This document shows positions 23,286-23,710 of a stretch of 23,710 nt of DNA, in pieces. The stretch lies in the NCBI GenBank assembly GCA_028707655.1, contig JAQWAN010000003.1:1-23710 (forward strand), in the 5' to 3' direction. The position numbers and the translations under genes were made by a program. Numbering within the stretch: the stretch's first letter is position 1; each line of letters opens with the position of its first letter. The DNA comes from Bacteroidaceae bacterium. GTDB taxonomy: Bacteria > Bacteroidota > Bacteroidia > Bacteroidales > Bacteroidaceae. The notes beneath the pieces are model-generated. The model did no database searches. It was not told the DNA's origin and saw only the letters and a list, made by a program, of their open reading frames with translations.

Positions 23286-23710
23286 ATGAAGAGAAATTTT
23301 GTATTATTAGGCGTTTTCGCTTTATTGTTTGCTGCTTGTACACCGGTGGAAAAATCGCCTTACGATTCCGTAGACCCATTTATTGGTACAGGTGCACATG
23401 GGCATACTTATCCGGGAGCAACCGTTCCGTTTGGTGGCGTTCAATTAAGTCCTGACACCCGTGTTGGCAACTGGGATGCTTGTGCAGGATATCATTATTC
23501 CGATGCTACCTTGATGGGCTTTTCGCATACCCATTTAAGTGGTACAGGATGTATCGATTTGGGCGATATCTTAGTGCGACCAGCTATTGAGGGTCCGCTA
23601 CCTTTTGCACATGCTGATGAGGTGGCACAACCAGGTTATTATAGCGTCGATTTAAAGTCGGTGGGCGTAAAAGCTGAATTAACAACAACGAAACATGTAG
23701 GTGTACATCG
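23286..23710 (+). CDS. Glycoside hydrolase family 92 alpha-mannosidase (3' end off the window)
   Basis: An exo-acting, Ca2+-dependent alpha-mannosidase by family. Only the first 141 codons are present. A lipoprotein signal ends LFAAC (Cys18), then the highly conserved GH92 N-terminal domain begins: VDPFIGTGAHGHTYPGAT, VPFGGVQLSPDTR, WDACAGYHYSD and GFSHTHLSGTG. The start is 3 bp after the phosphodiesterase stop codon, so the two are probably translated from one transcript. Which mannosidic linkage (1,2, 1,3, 1,4 or 1,6) it cuts cannot be told, because the C-terminal catalytic part is missing from the window. Confidence 0.95.
   Translation, partial: MKRNFVLLGVFALLFAACTPVEKSPYDSVDPFIGTGAHGHTYPGATVPFGGVQLSPDTRVGNWDACAGYHYSDATLMGFSHTHLSGTGCIDLGDILVRPAIEGPLPFAHADEVAQPGYYSVDLKSVGVKAELTTTKHVGVH

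Overview
The window looks like chromosomal DNA from a member of the Bacteroidales (Bacteroidota). Evidence: promoters of the TTTG/TTG - 19-21 bp - TAnnTTTG type, little sign of Shine-Dalgarno pairing, a SusC/SusD pair with an ECF sigma/FecR regulator, a type II glutaminyl-cyclase-like lipoprotein, and a tRNA-Leu without encoded CCA. The family within the order cannot be fixed from sequence alone.

Layout. (1) 1-4097, minus strand: a housekeeping operon mnmG > apt > uvrC (uvrC cut by the left edge). A perfect 16-bp parS palindrome lies between mnmG and apt, and a 14/16 copy lies inside uvrC, which suggests an origin-proximal ParB loading region. (2) 4391-5086, minus: a class III, zinc-ribbon-less sirtuin. 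(3) 5382-6904, plus: a cytoplasmic FKBP prolyl isomerase followed by a lipoprotein FKBP, closed by a terminator. (4) 7036-9896, plus: a tight cluster of Lrp/AsnC regulator, S66 LD-carboxypeptidase, M28/glutaminyl cyclase lipoprotein and SufE, ending in a bidirectional terminator shared with convergent manC (mannose-1-phosphate guanylyltransferase, minus). (5) 11206-11372: tRNA-Leu(CAA) with its own promoter and terminator. (6) 11434-14119, minus: a helical-repeat protein with a C-terminal cold-shock-like domain, and an MscS-family channel. (7) 14120-14599: a 480-bp gene-free stretch with a 22-bp tandem repeat array and a good sigma promoter. (8) 14600-23710, plus: a polysaccharide utilisation locus made of ECF sigma factor, FecR anti-sigma, SusC with STN domain, SusD, a phosphodiesterase lipoprotein with PA14 domain, and GH92 alpha-mannosidase (cut by the right edge).

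How the locus should work: SusCD imports a mannose-containing glycan, the STN domain of SusC signals through FecR to release the ECF sigma factor, and the phosphodiesterase and GH92 enzyme process phospho- or alpha-mannosyl substrates. The striking point is that the sigma gene as given has an in-frame TAA at codon 6 with no usable start before the sigma-2 domain, so the circuit is either broken, rewired, or affected by a sequence error.

The observations most worth following are the parS pair, the interrupted sigma gene, the 22-bp repeats whose internal dyads co-vary, the leader between fecR and susC, and the terminator inside the locus.
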